Assembly: GCF_022829295.1 (NCBI RefSeq)
Contig: NZ_JAKSYH010000263.1
Span: forward strand, 124,001-188,000
DNA: 64,000 nucleotides
Direction: 5' to 3'
DNA from: Methylobacterium sp. J-088
Lineage (GTDB): Bacteria; Pseudomonadota; Alphaproteobacteria; Rhizobiales; Beijerinckiaceae
Shown here one piece after another: positions 42,552 through 51,842 of this stretch. The notes beneath the pieces were generated by a model that worked only from the letters and a program-made list of their open reading frames with translations, was not told where the DNA came from and made no database searches. The number at the start of each line of letters is the position of its first letter. Positions within the stretch are counted from its first letter, which is position 1. The position numbers and the translations under genes were made by a program.

Positions 42552-45359
42552 TCAGGCTTCGCGCGGCGGCGGTGCGGCCACCAACGCCTCCAGGCCCTCG
42601 GCCTTGAGGGCGGCGACGTCACCCGCGAACACATCCATCACGGCCCCGCGAATCGCGGCCTGTCGGTCGGGCTGCGTCACCCGCGTGCCGGTGAGGTCTG
42701 TGACGTAGAAGACGTCGACCGCCCGCTCGCCGAAGGTCGCGACGTGCGCCGATGTGATGTTGAGCGACAGCCGGCCCAAAGCGGTGGTCAATTCATAGAG
42801 GAGGCCCGGGCGGTCGAGGCCGGTGACCTCCACGACAGTCTCCCGGCTCGACAGGGCGTTGTCGATGATCACGTCCGGCGGCACCGGGAAGGTCTTGGCG
42901 CGCGTCGTCGTCGGCGGGTGCTTGTCGGCCACGAGGTCGGCGATGCGGATCTCGCCCTTGAGCGCCCGCTCGATCGCCGCCGTGATGCGCTTCGTCCGGC
43001 GCGTCTCGTCCTCGTCCCGCTCGAAGGCGCGCGAGATCACGATCGTGTCGAGGGCGAACCCGTCCGTCGTGGTGAAGATCTGGGCGTCGACGATGTTGCT
43101 GCCGGCCGCCGCGCAGGCGCCGGTGATAATCGCGAGCAGGCGCGGGTGGTCGGGCGAGTAGATCGTGATCTCGGTAACCCCCCGCACGGGGTCGAGGGCA
43201 ACGTCGGTGGCGCTGGTGCGGCTGTCACCCAGCGCCTCGCGCAGGAACAGCGCGTTCTTGAGCTGGCGCGTGCCGTCGACCTTCAGCCAGTAGGCCTGAC
43301 CGTGCCGGGCCGCGTAGGCATCGAATTCCTCCGAGGCCCAGCCCTGCAGCCGCTCGCGCAGCCCCATCTGGACGAGGCGCACCCGATCGGTGCGGGCGAT
43401 CTCGGAATGCCCGCCCGAGAGGTAGACCTCGGTCTCGTCGTAGAGCGTGCGGATCAGGGTGCCCTTCCAGGCGGTCCAGACGCCGGGGCCCACCGCGGTG
43501 ATGTCGGCCACCGTCAGGATGGTCAGGAGCTTCAGCCGCTCCAAGGTCTGCACGTTGGCGGCGAAGCGCTCGATCGTCTTGGGATCCGAGAGGTCGCGGC
43601 TCTGCGCGGTCATCGACATCAGCAGGTGCTGCTCGACGAGCCAGCAGACGGTCTCGGTCTCGGCCTGATTCAGGCCGAAGCGCGGGCAGAGTTTTTCCGC
43701 GATGGCGGCGCCCGCGATCGAGTGATCCTCCGGCCGGCCCTTGGCGATGTCGTGCAGCAGGATCGCCACGTAGAGCGCCGTGCGGTTGTGGATCGTGTGA
43801 ACGAGGCGCGAGACCAGCGGGTAGGTCTCCTGCGAACGGCCCGATTCGACGTCTGCCAGCACGCCGACCGTGCGCAGCAGATGCTCGTCCACCGTGAAGT
43901 GGTGGTACATGTTGAACTGCATCATCGCGACGATGCGGCCGAAATCCGGGATGAACCGGCCGAGCACCCCCGCCTCGTTCATCTCGCGCAGGGCCTCCTC
44001 GGGGGCGTTGTGCGAGGTGAGGATCTCGAGGAACAGGCGGTTGGCCTCGGTGTCGCTGCGCAGCGACGGGTTGATCAGGCGCAGCGAGCGGCTGGCCAGC
44101 CGCTTGGCGTCCGGATGGATCGCGAGGTTGTGCCGGTCCGCCAGCCAGAACAGGCGGATCAGGTTGACGGGGTCGCGCTCGAAGGCGTCCTCGGCGCGCA
44201 GGTTGACCCGGCCGTGGTCGATCCAGAAATCCTCCGCCTCCATGGCGGTGGCGCGGAACCGGTCGCGGAACCGGCCGATCCAGCGGTCGAGCACCGGTGT
44301 CCGCTTGGCGTGACGCGCCTCCAATTCCGCGCACACGATGGCGGTGAGGTCGCCGACATCCTTGGCGAAGCGGAAATACGCCTTCATGAACCGCTCGACG
44401 CCCGAGAGGCCGCCCCGGGCCTCGTAGCCGAAGCGCTCGGCGATCCGCGGCTGCAGGCCGAAGGACAGGCGCTCCTCCGCACGCTTCGTGACGAAGTGCA
44501 TGTGGCAGCGCACCCGCCACAGGAACTCCTCGCAGCGCTCGAACAGCGCGTATTCCTCCGGGGTGAACAGGCCGGCGCTGACGAGTTCGGCCTGATCGCG
44601 CACCCGGTAGGTGTATTTGGCGATCCAGAACAGCGTGTTGAGGTCGCGCAGGCCCCCCTTGCCGTCCTTGACGTTGGGCTCGACGAGGTAGCGCGACGAG
44701 CCGGCCTTCGAGACGCGCAGATCGCGCTCGCGCAGCTTCGCGTCCACGAACTCGGCGGCCGAGCCGACCACGAGTTCCATGTCGAAGCGCGTCACCAGCT
44801 CCTCGAACAGGGTCCGCGAGCCGAACAGGTAGCGGGCCTCCAGCAGCGAGGTGCGGATCGTCATGTCGGCCCGCGCCTCGCGCAGGCATTCCTCCACCGA
44901 CCGGGTGGCGTGGCCGACCTTCAGCTTCAGGTCCCACAGGACGTAGAGCATCGCCTCGACGACGCTCTCGGACCACGCGGTCTGCTTGTAGGGCAGCAGG
45001 AACAGCAGATCGATGTCCGAGCCCGGCGCCATCGTGCCCCGGCCGTAGCCGCCGGTGGCGACCACCGCCAGTTGCTCGCCGGTCGAGGGGTTGTCGTTGG
45101 GGTAGAGCCGCCAGACCACGGCGTCGTGGATCGCCCGGACCACCGCGTCGGTGAGCTTGGACAGCGTTTGCGCGCAGCGCAGGCCGTTGCGGTCCTTGAG
45201 AAGCTGAACTTCGGCGGCGCGGTGGCCTTCCTCGATCACCCGCCGCAGATGCGGGACGAGCGCAGCCCGGAGCTTGGTGGGCTCGCGAGCCTCGCGGTCG
45301 AGATTCTCCAGGACCGTGGCGAGGGCGGCGACGGGATCGAACATGGCTCCCGTTAGCAT
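42552..45359 (-). CDS. glnD: PII uridylyltransferase / uridylyl-removing enzyme
   Basis: A 935-residue nitrogen sensor that uridylylates PII (GlnB/GlnK) under low glutamine and deuridylylates it under high glutamine. The nucleotidyltransferase domain has GGYGRGTMAPGSDIDLLFLL, a helical linker follows, then the HD domain (LLHDIAKGRPEDHS) and two C-terminal ACT domains (EITIYSPDHPRLLAIITG and EVTGLDRPGLLYELTTALG). The ATG at 45359 or at 45344 (MFDPVAALA) may be the start. Confidence 0.97.
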   Translation of the reverse strand: MLTGAMFDPVAALATVLENLDREAREPTKLRAALVPHLRRVIEEGHRAAEVQLLKDRNGLRCAQTLSKLTDAVVRAIHDAVVWRLYPNDNPSTGEQLAVVATGGYGRGTMAPGSDIDLLFLLPYKQTAWSESVVEAMLYVLWDLKLKVGHATRSVEECLREARADMTIRTSLLEARYLFGSRTLFEELVTRFDMELVVGSAAEFVDAKLRERDLRVSKAGSSRYLVEPNVKDGKGGLRDLNTLFWIAKYTYRVRDQAELVSAGLFTPEEYALFERCEEFLWRVRCHMHFVTKRAEERLSFGLQPRIAERFGYEARGGLSGVERFMKAYFRFAKDVGDLTAIVCAELEARHAKRTPVLDRWIGRFRDRFRATAMEAEDFWIDHGRVNLRAEDAFERDPVNLIRLFWLADRHNLAIHPDAKRLASRSLRLINPSLRSDTEANRLFLEILTSHNAPEEALREMNEAGVLGRFIPDFGRIVAMMQFNMYHHFTVDEHLLRTVGVLADVESGRSQETYPLVSRLVHTIHNRTALYVAILLHDIAKGRPEDHSIAGAAIAEKLCPRFGLNQAETETVCWLVEQHLLMSMTAQSRDLSDPKTIERFAANVQTLERLKLLTILTVADITAVGPGVWTAWKGTLIRTLYDETEVYLSGGHSEIARTDRVRLVQMGLRERLQGWASEEFDAYAARHGQAYWLKVDGTRQLKNALFLREALGDSRTSATDVALDPVRGVTEITIYSPDHPRLLAIITGACAAAGSNIVDAQIFTTTDGFALDTIVISRAFERDEDETRRTKRITAAIERALKGEIRIADLVADKHPPTTTRAKTFPVPPDVIIDNALSSRETVVEVTGLDRPGLLYELTTALGRLSLNITSAHVATFGERAVDVFYVTDLTGTRVTQPDRQAAIRGAVMDVFAGDVAALKAEGLEALVAAPPPREA

Positions 45360-45440
45360 GATATGCCTACGCCGCCAGCCAGGCGGCGACGCGTGTCCGA
45401 TCCCGAATTGTCACGGTTCATCACGCCACGCCACGGTCCC

Positions 45441-46871
45441 CTATTCCGCCGCTGGCAAGTCGAGGGCCAACAGCCGCGCCGTCCGGTTGCGGGTCGAGGG
45501 CCGGGCCTCGGTGGCGGCGGTCTGCCGCCGCGCATCGGCGATGGCTGCGTGGACCCCGTCAACCGCCAGAATCAGGGCGCTCACCGTGCGGGCGTCGATG
45601 CTGCGCTCTCGGGCGTAGCAAACCACGTCGGAGACGAGCCCGTCGGTCTCGATCGCCAGAGCGTCCAGCGCAGCGCTGCTCGTCGCGACCCGGACCTCGC
45701 GCATGATGGCGAGCAGGCGGTCGAGGACGAAGTCGACCCGCTCCCGGCGCTTGCGGGCCAACCGCTGCCCGATCCACGCGAAGCCGGAGCCGATCGTGCC
45801 GCCGAAGAAGGCGAACAGGTAGATGTAATCCTCGTAGCGATCGAGGAAGGTCTGCTGCTCGCGTTCGAAATAATCGACCGCACCCGGGTGGTTCGGTAGC
45901 CGTGCCGACGTCGCCGCGACCGTGGTATCGAAGTCGGGCGCCTTCATCAGCTTGGCGGCTGGGGCCGCGGAGGCGAGGCGCGAGCGCCACTCGAACAGGT
46001 GTTGTGTGGCCGAGGCAACCGCGACGCGGCTCACCGTGCCCCGCGCCATCAAGCGGTAGGAGGCGCCGACGGTCTTGATCTCCTCGTCGGGACGCTTCGG
46101 ACGGCCGCCGAAGGTCCCGGCCGGGATGCTCACCGCTTGCAATTCGGGGAAGCGCTGCAGGATCGCGTCGCCATCGGGAATCGAGACGAAGCCGATCTTG
46201 CGCTCCGGCGAGCCCAGTTCGACGGCGCGCACCACGGCTCCTGCGGTCTTGGAGGCCGGGCTGGCGATCACCGCCACGGCATCGACCCGCTTGTCGGCGA
46301 GCGCGGCCGTGACCTCGCCGATCTTCAGGGGCACGACCACGACATGGCCTACTTCGGCCTCGTCGGCCGGGTGGGCACTCTCGGATGTCTCCTCGGCCCG
46401 GTTCTCCGGCAGGAGGTCGTAGAAGGACAGCAGGTTCGTGAGGAACGGCAGGTCGGCACTGTGGCGCACAACGATGCCGAGGCGCTTGCGCGCCAGCGCC
46501 GGGATGTCGTCCAGATCGGCCGCCTCGGGAGCCGCGATGACCAGGGCCTCGTCATGCAGGATCGCCAGCGTCAGGCCGTTCTCGGGCAGCAACACGTCTG
46601 GCCGGACCACGGCGAGATCGGCCTTGTTGCGCTGGAGAGCCAGCGCGCTGTCGCGGACGTCGGCGTAGCGGACGACCTTGAGGCGCACATCCTCGCGGCC
46701 CCGGTCGAGGGCGCTGGCATAGGCTTCGATCAGGGCGGCCTCGGGCCCGTCCTGGGGGCCGACCGCTACCGTGAGGGTGTTCGGGCGCGACAGATAGACG
46801 ATCGCGGCGGCGACCGCGGCCAAGCCCAGGGCCACCAGGACCAAGAGCCATTCGCGGCGCATCAAAGACAT
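45441..46871 (-). CDS. TAXI-family TRAP solute-binding protein, membrane-anchored, orphan
   Basis: A 476-residue protein. An N-terminal membrane anchor (WLLVLVALGLAAVAAAIVYL) is followed by a TAXI-type substrate-binding domain (about residues 28-340). A second hydrophobic helix (IYLFAFFGGTIGSGFAWIG) then precedes a cytoplasmic, helical C-terminus with Arg/Lys-rich RLARKRRERVDFV. TAXI proteins normally feed a TRAP transporter, but no TRAP permease gene is nearby, so a sensor or scaffold role is possible. The ATG at 46871 is preferred to the frame extending to 47030. Confidence 0.8.
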   Translation of the reverse strand: MSLMRREWLLVLVALGLAAVAAAIVYLSRPNTLTVAVGPQDGPEAALIEAYASALDRGREDVRLKVVRYADVRDSALALQRNKADLAVVRPDVLLPENGLTLAILHDEALVIAAPEAADLDDIPALARKRLGIVVRHSADLPFLTNLLSFYDLLPENRAEETSESAHPADEAEVGHVVVVPLKIGEVTAALADKRVDAVAVIASPASKTAGAVVRAVELGSPERKIGFVSIPDGDAILQRFPELQAVSIPAGTFGGRPKRPDEEIKTVGASYRLMARGTVSRVAVASATQHLFEWRSRLASAAPAAKLMKAPDFDTTVAATSARLPNHPGAVDYFEREQQTFLDRYEDYIYLFAFFGGTIGSGFAWIGQRLARKRRERVDFVLDRLLAIMREVRVATSSAALDALAIETDGLVSDVVCYARERSIDARTVSALILAVDGVHAAIADARRQTAATEARPSTRNRTARLLALDLPAAE

Positions 46872-47017
46872 CGCCGCAGCACGGAGCCGGCTCCGCCACG
46901 GTTTGCGGATGCGGTCGGGCGAAGGACGGTGGTTCGGTCCATGTCCGAGCCTGTCGCGTTGCGCGCGTTCCATACCCGAGTCATGGAACGCAAACCTGTC
47001 GAGAACGTGAAGAACCG

Positions 47018-47614
47018 GTGAAACCCCCATTCGTTGCAGGATCTGCGCCGGGACACCGCAAGGCCGACGCGGCCCCGCCGAAACCGATCAGCGCGCCGTG
47101 GCTCGAACGGGCGGCGCTCCACTATTTGGAACGCTACAGCGCCTCGACCGAGATGCTGCGCCGGACCTTGGCGCGGCGGGTGGAGAAGCGGGCGCGGCTG
47201 CGGGGCGAGGACCCCGCCGGCTTCGCCGAGATGATCGCCGCCACGGTGGCGCGGGCGGTCTCGGCCGGCCTCGTGGACGACGCGCGCTTCGCCGACATGC
47301 GCCTTGCCACGCTACGCCGCCGGGGTACGTCGAGCCGCGGCGTCTCGGCGAAGCTCGCCGCCAAGGGCGTGCCTCGCGATGTGGTCGAGGCCGCCATGCA
47401 GGCCGAGCGCGAGGCGGTGCCGGAGGTGGACGCGGCCGCGATCGAGGATCAGGCCGCTCAGGCCTACGCCAAGCGGCGGCGCCTCGGGCCGTATCGCCGG
47501 CCGGACCAGCGGGCCGCCTATCGCGACCGCGATCTTGCCGCGCTGGCGCGAGCCGGATTTTCGTACGGCCTCGCCCGCCGGGTGGTCGATGCGGATTTGG
47601 ACGAGCCGGCGTGA
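47018..47614 (+). CDS. recX: RecX family regulatory protein
   Basis: A 198-residue protein with repeated three-helix bundles (ALHYLERYSASTEMLRRTLA, LVDDARFADMRLATLRRRG, KGVPRDVVEAAM and ARAGFSYGLARRVV) that identify RecX, an inhibitor of RecA filaments. The GTG start at 47018 follows the divergent TAXI gene by about 146 nt. recA is not in the window; in Rhizobiales recX is often separate from it. Confidence 0.87.
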   Translation: MKPPFVAGSAPGHRKADAAPPKPISAPWLERAALHYLERYSASTEMLRRTLARRVEKRARLRGEDPAGFAEMIAATVARAVSAGLVDDARFADMRLATLRRRGTSSRGVSAKLAAKGVPRDVVEAAMQAEREAVPEVDAAAIEDQAAQAYAKRRRLGPYRRPDQRAAYRDRDLAALARAGFSYGLARRVVDADLDEPA

Positions 47615-47642
47615 TGGATCGAGGCCCGGTAAGCGAAAGCGA

Positions 47643-47984
47643 TCAGGCCCGTCGCTTGTCTCCGGCCGCCGGCGCGGGTTTGGATTGCCCGATCCCTTCG
47701 GCTAACGCCTCGTGCATCCGCACCTGCCAGCCATCGCCGGTCGCGCGATAGGCGTCGAGCAGGGCCGGGTCGATCCGTAGGGTGAGGTTGACCTTCGCGT
47801 CGACGCGCCTTGGCCGCCCGCGCTGCCGCTTCGGCAGAAGCCGCGATACCTCCGGTACGGTGCTCACCGGTTGAAGTGTTGCAAGCTCGGCATCGCTCAG
47901 TTCGGGGTTGTCGGAGACGGTTCCCCAATCGGCCTGCGTATAACCGGGGTCGGGAGGCTCAGGTTTCTGCGATGTGTCGGGCAT
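47643..47984 (-). CDS. brnA: BrnA-type antitoxin
   Basis: A 113-residue antitoxin with a C-terminal ribbon-helix-helix DNA-binding region (KVNLTLRIDPALLDAYRATG, then GWQVRMHEALAEGI), the classic BrnA signature, preceded by an acidic, probably disordered toxin-binding part. It lies downstream of and overlapping brnT by 26 nt, the normal order of brnTA modules. It binds BrnT and represses the operon. Confidence 0.9.
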   Translation of the reverse strand: MPDTSQKPEPPDPGYTQADWGTVSDNPELSDAELATLQPVSTVPEVSRLLPKRQRGRPRRVDAKVNLTLRIDPALLDAYRATGDGWQVRMHEALAEGIGQSKPAPAAGDKRRA

Positions 47985-48246
47985 CGGCGGCTGCCTCCTT
48001 CGGGCTGGCTGCGCCCAAGCTGACCAGTGACAAAGCCTCGCTGCCGAGCGGTGAAACGACCTCGGCGCCGACGCGGGTTCCGTTCCAGTCTCCGATCAGC
48101 AGATAGCGGGCTCCGTCGGTTCGGCCCACATAGGCCGGGCGAATCAACGCCGTCTCGCCATCGAAGCGGGTTTCGAAATCGGCGAAATCGAACCCGTGCT
48201 TGGCTAAGTTAGCCAAGCGTTTCGGTTCGACCCACGTCGTCGGCAT
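47959..48246 (-). CDS. brnT: BrnT-family ribonuclease toxin
   Basis: A 95-residue toxin with the BrnT start pattern (VEPKRLANLAKHGFDFADFE), then RYLLIGDWNGTRVGAEVVSP, resembling RelE-fold BrnT, which blocks translation by cleaving RNA. First gene of the brnTA operon. The codons for RLANLAKH contain a perfect 9-bp inverted repeat (48199-48217). Divergent from the radical SAM gene. Confidence 0.88.
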   Translation of the reverse strand: MPTTWVEPKRLANLAKHGFDFADFETRFDGETALIRPAYVGRTDGARYLLIGDWNGTRVGAEVVSPLGSEALSLVSLGAASPKEAAADARHIAET

Positions 48247-48436
48247 CGAATTATCGGAGGGGCGGAAATTCGGCAGCGCAGGACGCTTGTGCCGGCAGCC
48301 GACCTCGAATTTTTGTCCTCTCGGACGGCCTCGTCACAGGCGGGTGAGACCGGTCCCAGCCGGGTGCGGCAATGCGGCCCGGGGTAGGCCGCCGCCCGGC
48401 CTTGCACCTTCGGGCGCCTCGTTCATTGTCTGTTCG

Positions 48437-49648
48437 ATGGACGAAACCCTTGCTAAGAAATTGCGCATCCTGGCCGATGCCGCGAAGTACGATGCGTCCT
48501 GCGCGTCCTCGGCGGCGCCCAAGCGCGCGGCCGGCAAGGATGGGCTCGGCTCCACCACCGGGGCCGGCATCTGCCACGCCTATACGCCGGATGGACGCTG
48601 CGTTTCGCTGCTCAAGATCCTATTGACCAACTGGTGCTTGTTCGATTGCGCCTATTGCATCAACCGGCGCTCCTCAAACGTGCGGCGGGCGAAGTTCACC
48701 GTCGAAGAGGTCGTGAACCTCACCCTGAACTTCTACCGGCGCAACTACATCGAGGGCTTGTTCTTGTCTTCGGGCATCATCAAGTCGCCCGACCACACGA
48801 TGGAATTGCTGACCCGGGTGGCGAAATCGCTCCGGCGCGACCACGGTTTTGCTGGCTACATCCATCTCAAGTCGATCCCCGAGGCGAGCCCCTGGCTGAT
48901 CGAGGAGGCCGGCCTCTATGCCGACCGGCTGTCGATCAACGTCGAATTGCCCACCGAGGCGAGTCTGGAGCGACTGGCGCCCGAGAAAGACGGCGCCACC
49001 ATCCAGAAGGCGATGACGCAGATCGGCGAGCGAATCGTCGAGGCCAAGGCCGAAAAACGACGGTTCTCGCCGGCCGGCCATTCGACTCAGGTGATCGTCG
49101 GGGCGGACGCCACCACCGACGAGGCGCTGATCCGCAAGAGCGCGCTGCTCTACGGCAGCGTTGGCTTGAAGCGCGTCTATTACTCGGCTTTCAGCCCGAT
49201 TCCGGATGGGTCAGCGATCCTCCCGCCGAAGCCGCCGCCGTTGCAGCGGGAGCACCGGCTGTATCAGGCCGATTGGCTGCTCCGCTATTATCACTTCACC
49301 CCCGACGAGGTCGCTGATGCCTCGGAGGGTGGCATGCTCGCACTCGATATCGATCCGAAACTCGCCTGGGCGCTTAAGCACCGCGAGAAATTCCCGGTGG
49401 ACGTGAACAAAGCGGACCGGGAATGGCTCCTGCGGGTGCCGGGGCTCGGCGCGCGTGCGGTCGACAAGATCATCACGGCCCGCCGCCACGCGACCCTGCG
49501 GCTGGATGACGTTGCGCGGCTGACCTCGGGACTGAAGCGGGCGCGGCCGTTCCTCATCGCCGCCGATCATCGGCCGGTGGGACTGACCGACCGGCTTGAC
49601 CTGCGCAAGCGGCTGGTGGAGCCGGCGACGCAGTTGAATCTGTTTTGA
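48437..49648 (+). CDS. Putative DNA modification/repair radical SAM protein
   Basis: A 403-residue radical SAM enzyme. The [4Fe-4S] cluster motif CLFDCAYC (C67, C71, C74) is present, with a CxxxCxxC spacing. A C-terminal helix-hairpin-helix part (VPGLGARAVDKIITARRHAT) suggests nucleic-acid binding. Proteins of this type (TIGR03916) are encoded beside UdgX/DUF4130 proteins, as here: its stop overlaps the start of the next gene (TGATG). A DNA-repair role is inferred from the partner. Confidence 0.9.
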   Translation: MDETLAKKLRILADAAKYDASCASSAAPKRAAGKDGLGSTTGAGICHAYTPDGRCVSLLKILLTNWCLFDCAYCINRRSSNVRRAKFTVEEVVNLTLNFYRRNYIEGLFLSSGIIKSPDHTMELLTRVAKSLRRDHGFAGYIHLKSIPEASPWLIEEAGLYADRLSINVELPTEASLERLAPEKDGATIQKAMTQIGERIVEAKAEKRRFSPAGHSTQVIVGADATTDEALIRKSALLYGSVGLKRVYYSAFSPIPDGSAILPPKPPPLQREHRLYQADWLLRYYHFTPDEVADASEGGMLALDIDPKLAWALKHREKFPVDVNKADREWLLRVPGLGARAVDKIITARRHATLRLDDVARLTSGLKRARPFLIAADHRPVGLTDRLDLRKRLVEPATQLNLF

Positions 49649-51129
49649 TGGGGGCGGGAAACGCGACTCTCCCTCGCCCCGCAGAGGGGGGAGGGGATCC
49701 ACGTCAGCCGCGTGCCGTCTCCTTGCGCCCCGGCGCCGACCTCGACGGTTTTCGCATCGCCGTCCGCAGCCTCGTCGCACAGGGCGTCCCGCCCGAGGCG
49801 GTGTCGTGGTCGGTGATGGATTCGCCTGGTCTCTTCGGCGCGGATACGGAACAGGGCTCCACCGCACCCCTGGCTCTACCCAAACCCGTTGCCGGCCTGA
49901 TCCCGCAGGTGATCCCCCACCGCGATCCCGAGCGCTACGGCCTGCTCTACGCGCTGATCTGGCGGGTCTGCCACGGCGAGCGGCATCTGATGGAGGTCGG
50001 CAGCGATCCGCTGGTCTATCGCCTGCACCGGATGGCGAAGGCGATCGGGCGTGACCTGCACAAGATGCACGCCTTTCTGCGCTTCCGCCGCACCGAGGAC
50101 GCGGCGGGTGAGCGTTTCGTGGCGTGGTTCGAGCCCGATCACCACATCTTGGAAGCGGCCGCGCCGTTTTTCGTGGCGCGGTTCCGCGGCATGCGCTGGT
50201 CGATCCTGACGCCCGAAGGGTCGGCGCATTGGGACACCGACACGCTGACCTACGGCCCGCCCGGCGACCGAGCCACGCTCCCCGAGGGCGACGGGTTCGA
50301 GGCCGGCTGGCAAACCTATTACGAGAGCACCTTCAACCCGGCCCGGACCAACCTGAAGGCGATGCGGGCCGAGATGCCAAAGAAGTACTGGCACAACATG
50401 CCGGAGACCGCCGCGATCCCCGCCCTGGTCCGGGCGGCGGCCGGGCGCACCGAGGCCATGATCGAGAGGGAGCCGACCTTGCCCACCCGCCGCGAACCCG
50501 CCCGCGCCGTCGCCGCCATGGCCGATCAGGATCCCAAGACCCTGGAAGCGTTGAACGCCATCATCCGGCGGACCGAGCCCCTGGTGCCCGGCGCCACCCA
50601 GGCCGTGCTCGGCGAGGGCGCGGTCGGCGCGACGATCGCCTTCGTGGGCGAGCAGCCCGGCGACCAGGAGGATCGGCAGGGCCGGCCCTTCGTCGGGCCG
50701 GCGGGGCAGTTGCTGTCCCGCGCCATGGCGGAGGCCGGGATCGACCGCGGGGCGAGCTATCTCACCAATGCGGTCAAGCACTTCAAGTTCGAGGAGCGCG
50801 GCAAGCGCCGCATCCACCAGAAGCCGACGGCCGGCGAGGTCAGTCACTATCGCTGGTGGCTCGACCGGGAACTGGATTTCGTCGGCCCGAAGCTTGTCGT
50901 GGCGCTCGGCGCCACGGCGGTGCTGGCACTGACCGGCAAGGCCGTGCCGATCACCCGGGCGCGCGGCCCGTTCCGGTTCGAGCGGTTCGACAACCGCTTT
51001 CAGGGCTTCATCACGGTCCATCCGTCCTATCTGCTGCGCCTGCCCGACGAGGCGAAGGAGGAGGCCTACGCGGCCTTCGTGGACGATCTGCGCCGGGTCG
51101 AGGCGCTGGGGCGCGAACTGGCCGCCTGA
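49648..51129 (+). CDS. UdgX-type uracil-DNA glycosylase fused to a DUF4130-like N-terminal domain
   Basis: A 493-residue fusion. Residues about 30-270 match the DUF4130/TIGR03915 domain that accompanies the radical SAM protein. Residues about 290-485 form a family-4-like UDG with GEQPGDQEDRQGRPFVGPAG and the UdgX-specific loop KRRIHQ at 386-391; His390 is the residue that forms a covalent link to the uracil-derived site in characterised UdgX. ATG at 49648, overlapping the preceding stop. Likely acts on uracil-containing DNA. Confidence 0.9.
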   Translation: MGAGNATLPRPAEGGGDPRQPRAVSLRPGADLDGFRIAVRSLVAQGVPPEAVSWSVMDSPGLFGADTEQGSTAPLALPKPVAGLIPQVIPHRDPERYGLLYALIWRVCHGERHLMEVGSDPLVYRLHRMAKAIGRDLHKMHAFLRFRRTEDAAGERFVAWFEPDHHILEAAAPFFVARFRGMRWSILTPEGSAHWDTDTLTYGPPGDRATLPEGDGFEAGWQTYYESTFNPARTNLKAMRAEMPKKYWHNMPETAAIPALVRAAAGRTEAMIEREPTLPTRREPARAVAAMADQDPKTLEALNAIIRRTEPLVPGATQAVLGEGAVGATIAFVGEQPGDQEDRQGRPFVGPAGQLLSRAMAEAGIDRGASYLTNAVKHFKFEERGKRRIHQKPTAGEVSHYRWWLDRELDFVGPKLVVALGATAVLALTGKAVPITRARGPFRFERFDNRFQGFITVHPSYLLRLPDEAKEEAYAAFVDDLRRVEALGRELAA

Positions 51130-51183
51130 TCGCCCGCGCTTCTGGTATGCTGGCCGATACCGATTCCCGCCGGTCCCGCCGCC

Positions 51184-51480
51184 ATGGACAAGCACGCCGC
51201 CCTCGACATCCTGCGCACCAACGAGGCGGAGCTGCGCCGCCGCGGCGTGCTGCATGCGGCGCTGTTTGGTTCAGTCGCCCGGGGCGAAGCGCGGGTGGAC
51301 AGCGACCTTGACGTGATGATCGAGATCGACCGGGAACGCGTGCGCGACCTCTTCACCTATGCCGGCCTGTGCCGCTTCATCGACGATCTGTTCCCGGTGC
51401 CGGTCGACGTGGCTGATCGGGAAGGCCTGAAGCCGCGCGTCCGTCAGAGGGCCGAGCACGATGCCGTTTCCGCCTTCTGA
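51184..51480 (+). CDS. mntA: MntA-type nucleotidyltransferase antitoxin
   Basis: A 98-residue minimal nucleotidyltransferase with the pattern LFGSVARGEARVDSDLDVMI (Gly29-Ser30, Asp41 and Asp43), the signature of MntA-type antitoxins that AMPylate HEPN toxins. It overlaps the next gene by 20 nt. The pair sits between the DNA repair genes and polA. Confidence 0.87.
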   Translation: MDKHAALDILRTNEAELRRRGVLHAALFGSVARGEARVDSDLDVMIEIDRERVRDLFTYAGLCRFIDDLFPVPVDVADREGLKPRVRQRAEHDAVSAF

Positions 51481-51820
51481 ACGGGCGCTGGCCGCCTGCG
51501 AAGACATCATCGACAACGTCGATGCTGCGCAACGCTTCGTCGCCGATATGACGTTCGAGGCCTTCGTGGCGGACCTACGGACCAACTATGCGGTGGTCCG
51601 CTGTCTGGTGATCGTCTCGGAGGCGAGCCGGCGCTTGACCGACGCGATGCGCGACCGCCATCCGGACGTGCCCTGGCGCGACATCGCCGCCATCGGGAAT
51701 GTCTTTCGTCACGGCTATCATGGGGTCAAGCTGGACATCGTCTGGCGGACCGTCCACGAGCGTTTGCCCGTCCTCGTCGCGGCCTGCCGCGCCGAGCTGG
51801 ACCGCGCGTCCGACCCCTGA
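51461..51820 (+). CDS. hepT: HepT-like HEPN (DUF86) toxin
   Basis: A 119-residue all-helical DUF86/HEPN protein that pairs with the upstream MntA. The usual HEPN RNase motif R-x4-H-x-Y reads GNVFRHGYHG here: His84 and Tyr86 are present, but the Arg is Gly79. The Arg83 next to His is shifted. Activity as an RNase may therefore be lost or altered. It overlaps mntA by 20 nt and precedes polA by 22 nt. Confidence 0.82.
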   Translation: MPFPPSERALAACEDIIDNVDAAQRFVADMTFEAFVADLRTNYAVVRCLVIVSEASRRLTDAMRDRHPDVPWRDIAAIGNVFRHGYHGVKLDIVWRTVHERLPVLVAACRAELDRASDP

Positions 51821-51842
51821 TTGCCCCGAGCCGCCCGAGCCC

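Noticed and set aside
42744..45356. 870-codon frame antisense to glnD
   Set aside because: Composition is typical of the reverse frame of a GC-rich gene; glnD motifs on the other strand are complete.
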